Assembly (NCBI GenBank): GCA_963794615.1
Contig: CAWCEP010000006.1
Coordinates: forward strand, 1-64,000
Length of the DNA stretch: 64,000 nt
Direction of reading: 5' to 3'
DNA from: Chersky-840 sp963794615
GTDB lineage: Bacteria; Actinomycetota; Acidimicrobiia; Acidimicrobiales; UBA8190
Numbering within the stretch: the first letter of the stretch is position 1; each line of letters opens with the position of its first letter. Positions 53,545-62,653 of this stretch are shown piece after piece. The position numbers were made by a program, and so were the translations under genes. Below the pieces are notes generated by a model, which was not told the DNA's origin, searched no databases, and saw nothing but the letters and a program-made list of their open reading frames with translations.

Positions 53545-54381
53545 ATGGCCGTGACCGACTTGGACCTGCTCGACGCCCGTCGCCTCGACGACGTGGTCGA
53601 GCTGTGCCGGCGCTGCCTCCCCGAACCGCCGTCCCGAGACGAGCTGCGGGCCAGTCTCTACAGCCCTGAGCAGCAGGTCACCGTGCGAGGCTCGCCCGGG
53701 ACGGGGATCGTCGCCACGGTGGGCGAGGGCGCTCAGGGCTACATCCGCCTCCTCGGGGTCGACCCCTCTGTGCGTCGTCGGGGTCATGGGACCGCCCTGC
53801 TGCGGGCGGCCGAAGCGGACCTGTCGGCACTCGGGGCGACCACCGTGCAGGTAGGGGCCGACCCGCCCTTCTATCTGTATCCCGGCGTCGAATCGTCACA
53901 CCTGTCCATGCTGTGTCTCTTGGAACGCCACGGGTACGGACGGGGCGCGTCCACCTTCAACATGGCCGTGGACCTCGACGAGCTCGGTCCCGATCCGGGA
54001 GGGCACCAGTTGGCCGGACCCGACCGACGCGCCGAGGTGGCCGGGTGGATGCAGCGACACTGGCCGAACTGGGAAGCGGAGGCGTTACGCGCCCTCGAGC
54101 GTTCCACGCTCGTGGTGAGCCACGACGGTGACGGGATGGCGGGATTCTGCGCCTTCGACGTGAACCGAGCCGGGATCCTCGGGCCCACCGCGGTCCGCGG
54201 TGACCTGTGGGGCCAGGGGGTGGGACGTCCTCTCATCGTCGGCGCCCTGCACCACCTGCGGGCACGCGGACACCGCCGCGCCGAAGTGGCCTGGGTGGGA
54301 CCCCTCCGCCCCTACGCCCGGGTGGGGGCCCGGGTGAGCCGGGTGTTCTTCGTCTACCGACGGACTCTCGGGTGCAGCTGA
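53545..54381 (+). CDS. tandem GNAT-domain acetyltransferase
   Basis: 278 aa. Two GNAT units. The first has the acetyl-CoA loop GVDPSVRRRGHGTALLRAAE with GYIRLLGV before it. The second, GMAGFCAFDVNRAGILGPTA followed by GDLWGQGVGRPLIVGALHHL, has a looser loop; its tail YARVGARVSRVFFVYRR is typical of the family. An ATG at 53545, or a GTG two codons later, is the likely start. Role and substrate unknown. It stands divergent from the GMC gene and ahead of the amine oxidase gene. Confidence 0.85.
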   Translation: MAVTDLDLLDARRLDDVVELCRRCLPEPPSRDELRASLYSPEQQVTVRGSPGTGIVATVGEGAQGYIRLLGVDPSVRRRGHGTALLRAAEADLSALGATTVQVGADPPFYLYPGVESSHLSMLCLLERHGYGRGASTFNMAVDLDELGPDPGGHQLAGPDRRAEVAGWMQRHWPNWEAEALRALERSTLVVSHDGDGMAGFCAFDVNRAGILGPTAVRGDLWGQGVGRPLIVGALHHLRARGHRRAEVAWVGPLRPYARVGARVSRVFFVYRRTLGCS

Positions 54382-54492
54382 CGCGCGGCCCGACCATTTG
54401 CCGGTCCGGGGAGCCTGCACCTACCGTGACCACGGCGAACACACGTGGCGCCGGCACGGACACCGGGACCGAGCGGAAGAAACGGGGGGCTC

Positions 54493-56409
54493 ATGGCACA
54501 GGCCGTGTCCTTGACGGAGGTGGACCACCCCCTCGCCGCCCTGACCGCGGGCGAGGTCGCCGCCGCCGTGGCGCTCGTCCAGGCCGACCCGACGTACACC
54601 GAGTCGACCCGCTTCGCCTACATCGGGTTGCTCGAACCGACGAGGGAGCAGGTGCGGGCGTGGTCGGCGGGCCAGCCCGTCGACCGACGCGTCCGGCTCA
54701 TGCTGGTGGCGGGGCCCGAGGCCCACGTCATCGAGGCGGTGGCGTCGCTGCGCACCCGGGAGCTCTCGATGAGGACGGTAACCGGCGTCCGGCCCGGCCT
54801 GCTCTTCGAGGAGTCGTTCGCCGCCATCGTGGCGGTGCAGGAGAACCCCCAGTGGCAAGAGGCCATGCGGCGCCGTGGCATCGAGGATCTCGAGACGGTG
54901 CAGATCGACCCGTGGCCGGCAGGGTCCTTCGGCGTGGCCCACGAAGAGGGGCGCCGTATCTGTCGATGTCTGTGCTACGTACGCCACACCCCCGATGACA
55001 ACGGGTACGCCCATCCCATCGAGGGCGTCGTCGTGTTCGTCGACATGGCCCGAGGCGAAGTGCTCGAGATGGTCGACACCGGAGTCGTGCCCGTACCGGT
55101 GGAGTGCGGCAACTACTTCCCCGAGGCCACCGCCCTTCGTGACGACCTGAAACCGCTCGAGATCAACCAGCCCGAGGGCCCGAGCTTCGAGGTGGACGGC
55201 AATCGCATCCGCTGGCAGAAGTGGTCGCTGCGGGTGTCGATGGATTCGGTCGAAGGGCTCATCCTCCACGAGGTGGGGTACGAGGACGACGGACGCACCC
55301 GGCCCATCCTCTTCCGGGCTTCGGTCACGGAGATGGTGGTCCCCTACGGAGATCCCGGACCGATGCACGGCTGGAAGAACGCCTTCGACGCCGGCGAGTG
55401 GGGACTGGGCAGGATGGCCAACTCCCTGGCTCTGGGATGTGACTGCCTGGGTGCCATCCACTACTTCGATGCCGTGTTCAGCTCCGAGCGGGGCCACCCC
55501 TACGTGGTGCAGAACGCCATCTGCATGCACGAGGAGGACTACGGGATCCTGTGGAAGCACAACGACGCGCGCGGCGCGCGCAATGACGTGCGTCGGTCGC
55601 GCCGGCTGGTCGTGAGCACGATCGCCACGGTCGGCAACTACGACTACGGGTTCTTCTGGTACTTCTATCAGGACGGCACCATCCAGTTCGAGGTGAAGCT
55701 CACCGGCATCCTGTCGACGATGGGGGTGGCGCCCGGAGAGGACCCTCGCTTCGCGTCGATGATCGCTCCCCAACTGGCGGCGCCGTTCCACCAGCACCTG
55801 TTCAACGTCCGGCTCGACGCCGATGTGGACGGCCCCGGCAACTCCGTGTACGAGGTGGACACCCACCCCGTGCCGCCGGGACCGGACAACCCCTGGTCGA
55901 ACGCCTTCGCCCCTGTGGCCACGCTGCTCGAGAGCGAGGCGCGCGCCCAGCGGGTCGTGGACCCCTCCGCCAGCCGGTGCTGGAAGATCGTCAACCCTCA
56001 CTCGAAGAACCGACTGGGGATCCCCGTCGCCTACAAACTCGTGCCGGGCCCGACACCCACGCTGCTCGCCAACCCGGACTCGAGTGTCGCCCAGCGCGCC
56101 GCCTTCGCGACCCGCAACCTGTGGGTGACCCCCTATGAACCCGAGGAGCGAAGGGCCGCGGGCGACTATCCCAACCAGCACGCCGGTGGGGACGGCCTGC
56201 CGAAATGGACGGCGGCTGACCGGTCCATCGTCGATCGGGACATCGTCTTGTGGTACAGCTTCGGCGTCACCCACATTCCCCGGCCCGAGGACTGGCCCGT
56301 GATGCCGGTCGAGTACGCCGGCTTCATGCTGAGTCCCCACGGGTTCTTCGACCGCAATCCGGCCATCGACGTGCCGCCACCCCCCGCCGCCAGCTGCCAC
56401 ACCGAGTAG
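54493..56409 (+). CDS. copper-containing primary-amine oxidase
   Basis: 638 aa from ATG 54493 (GGGGGG box 3 bases upstream); 54445 would add 16 Gly/Pro/Arg residues. Domains: N-terminal N2/N3 (LTAGEVAAAVALVQADPTYT; GIEDLETVQIDPWPAGSFGV), then the catalytic barrel. The cofactor site is VGNYDYGFFW, with Tyr 383 the precursor of topaquinone (N-Y-D-Y). The catalytic Asp lies in KNAFDAGEWGLGRMANSLAL. Copper His residues are in FHQHLFNVRLD (HxH) and FGVTHIPRPEDWPVMP. Oxidises primary amines to aldehyde, ammonia and H2O2. No signal peptide is seen, so it is probably cytoplasmic. Confidence 0.96.
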   Translation: MAQAVSLTEVDHPLAALTAGEVAAAVALVQADPTYTESTRFAYIGLLEPTREQVRAWSAGQPVDRRVRLMLVAGPEAHVIEAVASLRTRELSMRTVTGVRPGLLFEESFAAIVAVQENPQWQEAMRRRGIEDLETVQIDPWPAGSFGVAHEEGRRICRCLCYVRHTPDDNGYAHPIEGVVVFVDMARGEVLEMVDTGVVPVPVECGNYFPEATALRDDLKPLEINQPEGPSFEVDGNRIRWQKWSLRVSMDSVEGLILHEVGYEDDGRTRPILFRASVTEMVVPYGDPGPMHGWKNAFDAGEWGLGRMANSLALGCDCLGAIHYFDAVFSSERGHPYVVQNAICMHEEDYGILWKHNDARGARNDVRRSRRLVVSTIATVGNYDYGFFWYFYQDGTIQFEVKLTGILSTMGVAPGEDPRFASMIAPQLAAPFHQHLFNVRLDADVDGPGNSVYEVDTHPVPPGPDNPWSNAFAPVATLLESEARAQRVVDPSASRCWKIVNPHSKNRLGIPVAYKLVPGPTPTLLANPDSSVAQRAAFATRNLWVTPYEPEERRAAGDYPNQHAGGDGLPKWTAADRSIVDRDIVLWYSFGVTHIPRPEDWPVMPVEYAGFMLSPHGFFDRNPAIDVPPPPAASCHTE

Positions 56410-56412
56410 CCC

Positions 56413-57280
56413 TCAGGCCACAGCGCCGTCGACCGACACCGACGGCGCGCCCGACGCGCTGGTCCGGATGCCCCGCTCCTTCTCGATCCGACTGTCGACC
56501 CACGTGGCGACGCCGGCGACAACGGCGGTAGCGGTGGCCCGCAAGGCGGCGACGTCGATGGGGAGAATGCGCATCTGACCGCTCTGGGGCCACATGCCCA
56601 CGACCCGGCAGGGGGTGACGGGGGCGTCGCGACCGAGCGCCGCCACCAACCCGGGGTAGCCGAGGTCGACGCGCCAGTCGGCCTGGCAACACCCCGCCCC
56701 GACCACCAGCAAGGCGGGACGGCGGCCCACCAGCGCCCGCACGTCGGCACGACCCTTGAAGACGATGGGCGTCCCCCCCGGACACGGCCACCAGTCGTCG
56801 CGCCCGCCGATGACGGGCCGGGGCACTTGACGCCAGTCCACGGCGGTGAGGAGTTGTGTCGCCCACGTGACCGCCTCGGCCCGCACCACAGCCCGACCAC
56901 CATCGGGCAATCCCGCATACCACCGGGCCCACCACGGCACTCGCACCGCACCGCTCGGGCCGGCGACGGCGACGTCGTCGAGACCGTCGGCGAGCACCGC
57001 TGCCACCGCCATCGCCGGGTTCGGGGAGTGCCCCCGCACGCACCGGTTGACCGCCGCGACGCCGATCAGCGCGACGACACGTGCGCGGCGAGGGCGTGAA
57101 CGTGTCGTCGACCGAGATGCAGCGATCGGGATGACGTTGCGCCAGACGGACCTTGAAGGCGTCGATCTGGAGGCGCTCCCCGTCAGGGAGCTCGGACCCG
57201 AGGGCTCGAAGGTCGCGCACGAGGTCGTCGCGCACCTGGGCCAACGCGGTGGGCGCGACCTCGTCGTCGGCGGGTGTCAT
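56413..57280 (-). pseudogene. hypothetical protein downstream of nuclease gene, one frameshift
   Basis: About 290 codons. N-terminal segment MTPADDEVAPTALAQVRDDL with RALGSELPDGERLQIDAFKV and RLAQRHPDRCISVDDTFTPS. The frame shifts near 57065; the rest reads RGHSPNPAMAVAAVLADGLD, VRVPWWARWYAGLPDGGRAV, VDWRQVPRPVIGGRDDWWPC, LVVGAGCCQADWRVDLGYPG and ILPIDVAALRATATAVVAGV. No family recognised. It is 42 bases after the nuclease stop on the same strand, so the two probably act together; CDDTF-like and DDWW motifs might be catalytic or structural. Confidence 0.6.
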
Positions 57281-57322
57281 CGAGCGCGTCGGTCAGCCAT
57301 GCCACCCGGGCCGGGACATCGG

Positions 57323-58286
57323 TCACGAGGTGGCACCTTCGCCCGCGCCGTGCCCGGAGGAGACCATCGTCACATCGGTGCCGGCCCGTCGCTGACCGGG
57401 GGCGCAGCCGGGGAGGCCGACACACCAGGCGCACAGATTGTTCGGGCGGCGCTCGGGCTCGACGCCGGCGGCCAGACGGCACAGACGAATGGCACCGTCG
57501 AGCGCCCGCGCCAGGGCGCGCACGAGGATGTCCTCGTCGACGGGCTCGGCATCGAGCTCACCCGTGCCGCTGTAGTAGGTGGCGATCCGGAACGGCGGCG
57601 GCGCCACTGCGCAGCGCCTCGAAGAGCGCGTAGAAGTGGAGATCGGGGCGGTGCTCGAGACGTCGAGCGCCCGACTTGAGCTCGACCAGGCATACCGAGG
57701 CCCGATCGTGCGCAGGGCTGCCGAGCACGAGGTCCACCACGCCGGCGAGCACCACTCGACCGCCGCACAACGGGACCTCGAGGCGCTCCTGGGTGCGCGC
57801 CAACCACGCCGGGCTGGGAACCGGCCACCGTTCGACGAGGTGGGCGGCGTGCTCGGCCACCTCGGTCGACAACCGGCGGCGGTGGGCGTCGGGCAGTCCG
57901 GCGACGAACGCCACGACACCGTCGCGATCGCCATCCACCTCGAACGAGGCGACGGCGTCGGCCCATGGGTCGTCGATGACACCGGTCGTGACCCATTGGC
58001 GGAACAGGGCGTCCACCAGGCTCCCCCTCGCCAACTCGACGGTGCCCATCCGGGGGGCTTGGCGCCCGGCCACCAGGTGGGCCTCACACAGCAGCACCTG
58101 GTTGAGCGCATCCTTGTTCACCCGCACCGCCTCGGCCCCCGCGGGCAGGGCCGCCACCGACTCGACGAGGCCGTCCTCGAGCCAGTCGCGCAGGCCGCCG
58201 GCCAGGCCGGGGTCGATCGCCGGGCGGGGGACGCCGTCACCTCGCAGTCGGCCCAGGAGGCCGTCGCGGGCCAGGACGCTCGCCAC
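57323..58286 (-). pseudogene. PD-(D/E)XK (RecB/Cas4-like) nuclease, one frameshift
   Basis: About 320 codons from GTG 58286, supported by GAGGAG 8 bases upstream; the open frame further up is antisense-like. N-terminal helices GLRDWLEDGLVESVAALPAG with NQVLLCEAHLVAGRQAPRMG. Nuclease motif: VVLAGVVDLVLGSP (Asp) and SVCLVELKSGARRLEHRPDL (E-x-K). Near 57590 the frame shifts; the C-terminal end reads FRIATYYSGTGELDAEPVDE and LCAWCVGLPGCAPGQR, Cys-rich as in iron-sulfur RecB nucleases. No CRISPR array or cas gene is near, so a DNA-repair or defence role is open. Confidence 0.75.
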
Positions 58287-58496
58287 CCCTGGTCTCCTCG
58301 CTGCTGTGGGCACCGGCCCACAATGCCCGACGGGTGTGACGAGGGACCGGACCATCCCCGGGACCGGCTCCGGGCGGCGAAAACTCCCCGGGGAGAAGAG
58401 GTCGGGCGGGGACCCCCGGTATCCTGGGGAGGTCATGGACGTCACCGGCACGAGGGTGTCCCCGGCCACCGCCAGGGACGGGTCGGGGCTCCCGGC

Positions 58497-58682
58497 ATGA
58501 CCATCGCCTTCGACGTGGTCTTCGGCGTCTTCGTGGCCGCCATCGTCGGGCTCGCCTTCGTCGCCGTCCGGTGGGGGGTGCGGCGTGACCGCGTCGCCCG
58601 CGCCGAACAGGCCCGAGTGTCGGCGGCCGAGCCCCCCGGTCCGAGCCCGATGGCACCGACCCGCCACGGGCCCACCCCGTGA
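58497..58682 (+). CDS. small single-helix membrane protein
   Basis: 61 aa from ATG 58497: MTIAFDVVFGVFVAAIVGLA then FVAVRWGVRRDRVARAEQAR and a Pro-rich tail. One N-terminal helix, basic inside. The stop overlaps the GTG of the patatin gene by 4 bases, supporting translation. Function unknown. It diverges from the nuclease operon. Confidence 0.65.
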   Translation: MTIAFDVVFGVFVAAIVGLAFVAVRWGVRRDRVARAEQARVSAAEPPGPSPMAPTRHGPTP

Positions 58683-59713
58683 CGACGCCGGACCCGGTGC
58701 TCCCCGGTGGGGTGTTCATGGGCCCTGGTCCGGCCCGACGACTGGCCGGGTCCGGGAATTCCTCTCGCTGGCTCGCCCGCTACCGCCGGGTCCGGGTGCT
58801 GCGGCGCCATGTCCGCACCGCCTTCGTCTTCGCCGGTGGCGGTGCCCGGGGCTCGGCCCAGATCGGCATGCTCCAGGCGCTGGTGGCCCGGGGCATCACC
58901 GCCGACGCCGTGTACGGAGCCTCGGTGGGGGCCATCAACGCGGCCGGCTACTGCGGCCAACCCACCGCCCACGGCGTCGACACCCTGGCCGAGCGGTGGC
59001 GGGCCATCACCAGGGAAGACGTGTTCCCCCAGGGACGGTTCCCCACGCCGTGGCGTTTCTTCCAACAACGTGAGGCGGTCCATCCCAACGACGGCATCCG
59101 CAAGGTCATCGAGTCGGGCCTGCTCTTCGAGCGCCTCGAAGACAGCCCGATCCCCCTCGAGGTCGTGGCCACGTCGCTCACCGACGGGCGCATGCAGTGG
59201 TTCTCGGAGGGACCGGCGGCCGAGCGCATCCAGGCCTCGGCCGCGCTCCCCGCGCTCCTCCCTCCGGTCACCATCGACGGTGAGGCGTTCATCGACGGCG
59301 GCGTGGTGGACAACGTGCCCATCGGCCGCGCCATCACCCAGGGTGCCGAGCGCATCTTCGTGCTGCTGTGCGGTCCCCTTCGCTACACGCCGCACCGGTA
59401 CCGGCGCCCGATCGAGGGCGTCCTGACGGCGTTCTTCATCGCCGTTCATGCCAAATTCGCCCGCGAGCTCGAACACCTCCCCGACGGCGTCGAGGTCATC
59501 GTGCTCACCGTCGACACCGAGCCCGTGTCCCGCTACGACGACTTCTCGGCCACCGACGCCCTGATCTCGGCGGGCCGCGCCAACGCCAACATCGTCCTCG
59601 ACTTCTGGGAGAGCGGTGGCATCGGCGACACCTTCGGCCCCGCCCCCACCGGCGACGAACCGGCCTCACCCGAACTGTCCGACCTGGCCACCCCGCAGGG
59701 CGAAGCGGTCTGA
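58679..59713 (+). CDS. patatin-like phospholipase
   Basis: 344 aa, GTG 58679 overlapping the previous stop. Oxyanion loop TAFVFAGGGARGSAQIGMLQ (GGGxRG), nucleophile VYGASVGAINAAGYC (GASVG), and the catalytic Asp in EAFIDGGVVDNVPIG (DGG). Hydrolyses acyl esters of lipids with a Ser-Asp dyad. No signal peptide is clear, but a basic N-terminal region (SSRWLARYRRVRVLRRHVRT) might bind membranes. Co-translated with the small membrane protein upstream. Confidence 0.93.
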   Translation: MTTPDPVLPGGVFMGPGPARRLAGSGNSSRWLARYRRVRVLRRHVRTAFVFAGGGARGSAQIGMLQALVARGITADAVYGASVGAINAAGYCGQPTAHGVDTLAERWRAITREDVFPQGRFPTPWRFFQQREAVHPNDGIRKVIESGLLFERLEDSPIPLEVVATSLTDGRMQWFSEGPAAERIQASAALPALLPPVTIDGEAFIDGGVVDNVPIGRAITQGAERIFVLLCGPLRYTPHRYRRPIEGVLTAFFIAVHAKFARELEHLPDGVEVIVLTVDTEPVSRYDDFSATDALISAGRANANIVLDFWESGGIGDTFGPAPTGDEPASPELSDLATPQGEAV

Positions 59714-59734
59714 GATCTCCCGCCCCGGCCCGCC

Positions 59735-59935
59735 TCAGCGCGGCGGCGGTTCGTCGGTCTTCGGAGGGGGGACGTGCCAACCGGCCGACGACACCTTCCG
59801 GGGCTCGTAGAACACGCAGCCGTCCGGGCAGGCGAAGGGCAGAGCCTGGTTGGCTTCCACCCGGCAGCGCTCGACCTTGTCGCCGCGCGCGGTCGTCTGC
59901 ATGATGTAGTGCCGACAATCGCTGTTCACGGCCAT
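59735..59935 (-). CDS. small Cys-containing hypothetical protein
   Basis: 66 aa from ATG 59935: MAVNSDCRHYIMQTTARGDK, VERCRVEANQALPFACPDGC, VFYEPRKVSSAGWHVPPPKT. Four Cys (C7, C24, C36, C40) suggest a zinc or iron site. The pattern is familiar from short actinobacterial proteins of unknown role, but I cannot name a family. A start at 60001 would add 22 residues that overlap the divergent NUDIX promoter. Confidence 0.7.
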   Translation of the reverse strand: MAVNSDCRHYIMQTTARGDKVERCRVEANQALPFACPDGCVFYEPRKVSSAGWHVPPPKTDEPPPR

Positions 59936-60005
59936 GGTCCATTGTGGCGTACCACGGTGCGGAGCGGGGCCCAGGCCTCGGGACTGGGCGGCTAGCGTCA
60001 ATCAC

Positions 60006-60704
60006 GTGGGCTCACCTGTCTCCACGCGGCAGTTGCTCCGATGGAGCGAGAGTCTGGCCGCCATCGCCCGCACCGGTCTCGGATTCACTGAGAGCCTCTA
60101 CGAGCGGGAGCGCTTCGAAGAGGTCCTGCGCGTCGCGGCGGACATCGGCGTGGCGGCCACCGAGGGCGCCACCGGCGTCGAGGACGCCGAAGAGCTCGTC
60201 GAAGAGTGGCTGCGCGCCGTCGGGGAAGGCGTACCGGGCTATGTCACCCCCAAGGTCGCGGTGGGGGCGGCCGTCGGCAACGACAAAGGGGAGCTGCTCC
60301 TCGTCAAACGGGCCGACTCGGGGGTGTGGCTCTATCCCACCGGGTGGGCCGACGTCGGGTACTCGGCGGCGGAGGTCGTCGTCAAAGAGGTGCTCGAGGA
60401 GACCGGCATCGAGGCCGAGCCCATCCGCCTCATCGCCGTGCTCGACGGGTTGCGACTGGGCTTCACGCGGGTACCGCTGTACTCCCTCGTCTTCCACTGC
60501 CAGGCCGTGGGTGGGACGCTGCGGGCCCACCCGCTGGAGTGCGCGGATGTGGGGTGGTTCTCGGCCGACAACCTGCCCCAGCCTCTGGCCGGGGCGGAGC
60601 GATGGGGCCGACACGTGTTCGCGGCCCTGCGGGGCGAGCATCTCGATGTCCTGTTCGACCGGCCTCGACAACCCATGTGGCGCGGAGAAGCGCCAACGGG
60701 CTGA
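60006..60704 (+). CDS. NUDIX hydrolase with N-terminal extension
   Basis: 232 aa from GTG 60006. N-terminal helical part (STRQLLRWSESLAAIARTGL; ERERFEEVLRVAADIGVAAT) as in NUDIX proteins with a NUDIX_N domain. The Nudix box reads GWADVGYSAAEVVVKEVLEE then TGI: the REVxEE end is KEVLEE, and the usual Glu after the second Gly is Tyr. YPTGWADVGY is otherwise standard. It would hydrolyse a nucleoside-diphosphate-linked compound such as ADP-ribose; the missing Glu may alter activity. Confidence 0.88.
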   Translation: MGSPVSTRQLLRWSESLAAIARTGLGFTESLYERERFEEVLRVAADIGVAATEGATGVEDAEELVEEWLRAVGEGVPGYVTPKVAVGAAVGNDKGELLLVKRADSGVWLYPTGWADVGYSAAEVVVKEVLEETGIEAEPIRLIAVLDGLRLGFTRVPLYSLVFHCQAVGGTLRAHPLECADVGWFSADNLPQPLAGAERWGRHVFAALRGEHLDVLFDRPRQPMWRGEAPTG

Positions 60705-60728
60705 CGATGGAGCTCGGGGCCTCGAGCC

Positions 60729-61538
60729 TCAGGGGCTCGGGTCCTCGGGTCCGTCCTGGTCGAGCTCTCCCCGGCCCTCGGCGTCGAACCGGAAGCCCAC
60801 GCCGCGCACCGTGACGAGGTACTGGGGGCGGGCCGGATAGCGCTCGAGCTTCACCCGAAGGCGTCGCACGTGGGTGTCGAGGGTGCGGGTGTCGGCCAGG
60901 TCCCGACCCGACCACAGGCGATCGATGAGCTCGTCGCGGGTACGAACCTGCCCGGGGGGCGACAGCAACAGGGCGAGCAGGTCGAACTCCCGGCGCGACA
61001 GGTGCACGGGTCGACCGCTCGCGGTCACGACGCGTCGGGCGAAGTCGACGCGCACCGGACCGGCGCTCACCACGTCGGATCGCGCCGAGGTCTCGACGGG
61101 GGTGGTGCTCGGACCCGGGAAGGAAGGCGGCGACACGCGGCGCAGTACGGCCTGGATGCGGGCCACCAATTCGCGCATGCGGTACGGCTTGGTGACGTAG
61201 TCGGCCGCGCCCAGTTCGAGGCCCATGACGACGTCGACCTCGGAATTGAGCGCCGTCACCATGATCACCGGCACCGGGGCGATGTCGCGCATGCGCCGGC
61301 ACACCTCGGTGCCCATCATCCCGGGCAGCATCACGTCCAGGAGGACGAGGTCGGGGGGACGGGCCACGAAGCGCCGGAGCCCGTCGTTGCCGTCGGCGGA
61401 GAGCTCGATGTCGTAGCCCTCCATGGACAGCCCGGCGTGGAGGGCCTCACGGTAGGACTCGTCGTCCTCGACGATGAGGATCCGGACCCGGTCGCCGGCT
61501 TCGTGGGGATCGGTGCGTGGCGTGGCGACCTCGCTCAT
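60729..61538 (-). CDS. PhoB/RegX3-like OmpR-family response regulator
   Basis: 269 aa from ATG 61538 (MSEVATPRTDPHEAGDRVRI); 61580 is possible. Receiver domain: ILIVEDDESYREALHAGLSM with the acidic pair, phospho-acceptor LVLLDVMLPGMMGTEVCRRM (LLDV), PVIMVTAL, and the Lys in AADYVTKPYRMRELVARIQA. Winged helix: GRPVHLSRREFDLLALLLSP, RTRDELIDRLWSGRDLADTR, LDTHVRRLRVKLERYPARPQ, YLVTVRGVGFRFD. Downstream of pstB on the same strand (gap 269 bases, no gene). The position suggests phosphate-starvation control. No kinase or PhoU is in the window. Confidence 0.9.
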   Translation of the reverse strand: MSEVATPRTDPHEAGDRVRILIVEDDESYREALHAGLSMEGYDIELSADGNDGLRRFVARPPDLVLLDVMLPGMMGTEVCRRMRDIAPVPVIMVTALNSEVDVVMGLELGAADYVTKPYRMRELVARIQAVLRRVSPPSFPGPSTTPVETSARSDVVSAGPVRVDFARRVVTASGRPVHLSRREFDLLALLLSPPGQVRTRDELIDRLWSGRDLADTRTLDTHVRRLRVKLERYPARPQYLVTVRGVGFRFDAEGRGELDQDGPEDPSP

Positions 61539-61807
61539 TTGGGGGTCTTGGCCCAGGCTGCGCGACGACGACAAGGCCACGGCGCTTTCAACTCGATGTC
61601 ACTGAGACCAGTGGCCCGGGTCGCGAGCCGCGATGAGTTGGGTGCGAACTCCCGAATTGCACCACCCACTTCGTTCTCGATCAGCAACACCGGAGCTACG
61701 CGCCTATATCCCTGCGGAGGTCGATCCCAGACGCGTGAGGTTGCAGTCACCTTTGCATGCCAAGGTCGGGCGCCATCGCGGCCAGTTCAGTGCCGTGTGC
61801 CACCCAC

Positions 61808-62653
61808 TCAGCCGAATCTTCCCTCGACGTAATCCTTTGTACGGGAATCGTCCGGGCTCTCGAACACCTTCTTCGTTGGTCCCACTTCGATCAATGCACC
61901 CGCCTTATCCTCACCCATGAGGAGAAAAGCGCAGGTGTCGGAGACGCGCAATGCCTGTTGCATATTGTGAGTGACAATTACGATCGTCACCCGGTCCTTG
62001 AGCTCGCCGATCAACTCCTCGATACGTTTTGTGGCGATGGGGTCAAGCGACGAGGTGGGTTCGTCCATGAGGAGCACTTCGGGTTCGACCGCGAGTGCCC
62101 GTGCAATACACAAGCGCTGCTGCTCCCCGCCTGACAGCGTGCCGGCGTGGGCTCGAAGTCGGTCGCGGACGCTGTCCCAAAGCGCCGCGGCAATAAGGGA
62201 GGATTCGGCAGCTTCGTCAAGCAGGGCCTTCTTGCGTACCCCGTTGAATCGGAGCCCAGACACAGCGTTGTCGTAGATGCTCATCGTCGGGAACGGATTG
62301 GGACGCTGGAATACCATTCCAACTCGCGAGCGCAGCAACGTAGGACGCATCGTCGGCCCGTAGATATCGATGTTGCCGAGCTTGATCTCCCCCGATACAA
62401 CCGCACCACGGATCAGGTCGTGCATTCGGTTGAGAGACCGCAACAGTGTAGTCTTCCCGGAGCCGGACGGTCCAATGAGCGCGGTAACTTGGTTCATCGG
62501 CACGTCAAACGAGGCACCACGGACAGCCACCTTCCCCGAAAACGCCACCGATACGTCGCGCAACGTCATCACCGAACCGTGGGGGATCGGGGTCGAATCC
62601 GGGGTAGTTGTGGCCATGGTGGCAGGCAACGAGACAACTGTCGGGTCATTCAC
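61808..62653 (-). CDS. pstB: phosphate ABC transporter ATP-binding protein
   Basis: 281 aa. Walker A VTALIGPSGSGKTTLLRSLN, Q-loop VGMVFQRPNPFPTMSIYDNA, signature GTLSGGEQQRLCIARALAVE, Walker B PEVLLMDEPTSSLDPIATKR, H-switch IVIVTHNMQQALRVSDTCAF. SLNRMHDL and FPTMSIYDN are PstB features. It powers phosphate import through PstCA. The ATG overlaps the pstA stop by 8 bases. Confidence 0.96.
   Translation of the reverse strand: MNDPTVVSLPATMATTTPDSTPIPHGSVMTLRDVSVAFSGKVAVRGASFDVPMNQVTALIGPSGSGKTTLLRSLNRMHDLIRGAVVSGEIKLGNIDIYGPTMRPTLLRSRVGMVFQRPNPFPTMSIYDNAVSGLRFNGVRKKALLDEAAESSLIAAALWDSVRDRLRAHAGTLSGGEQQRLCIARALAVEPEVLLMDEPTSSLDPIATKRIEELIGELKDRVTIVIVTHNMQQALRVSDTCAFLLMGEDKAGALIEVGPTKKVFESPDDSRTKDYVEGRFG

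Noticed and set aside
57323..58286. CRISPR-associated Cas4
   Set aside because: The PD-(D/E)XK motif fits, but no cas genes or repeats are nearby and the N-terminal part is unlike Cas4, so only a general RecB-like call is justified.
57579..58682. 367-codon plus-strand frame ending with the small membrane protein
   Set aside because: Only the last 61 codons (from 58497) look coding; the rest is antisense to the nuclease.
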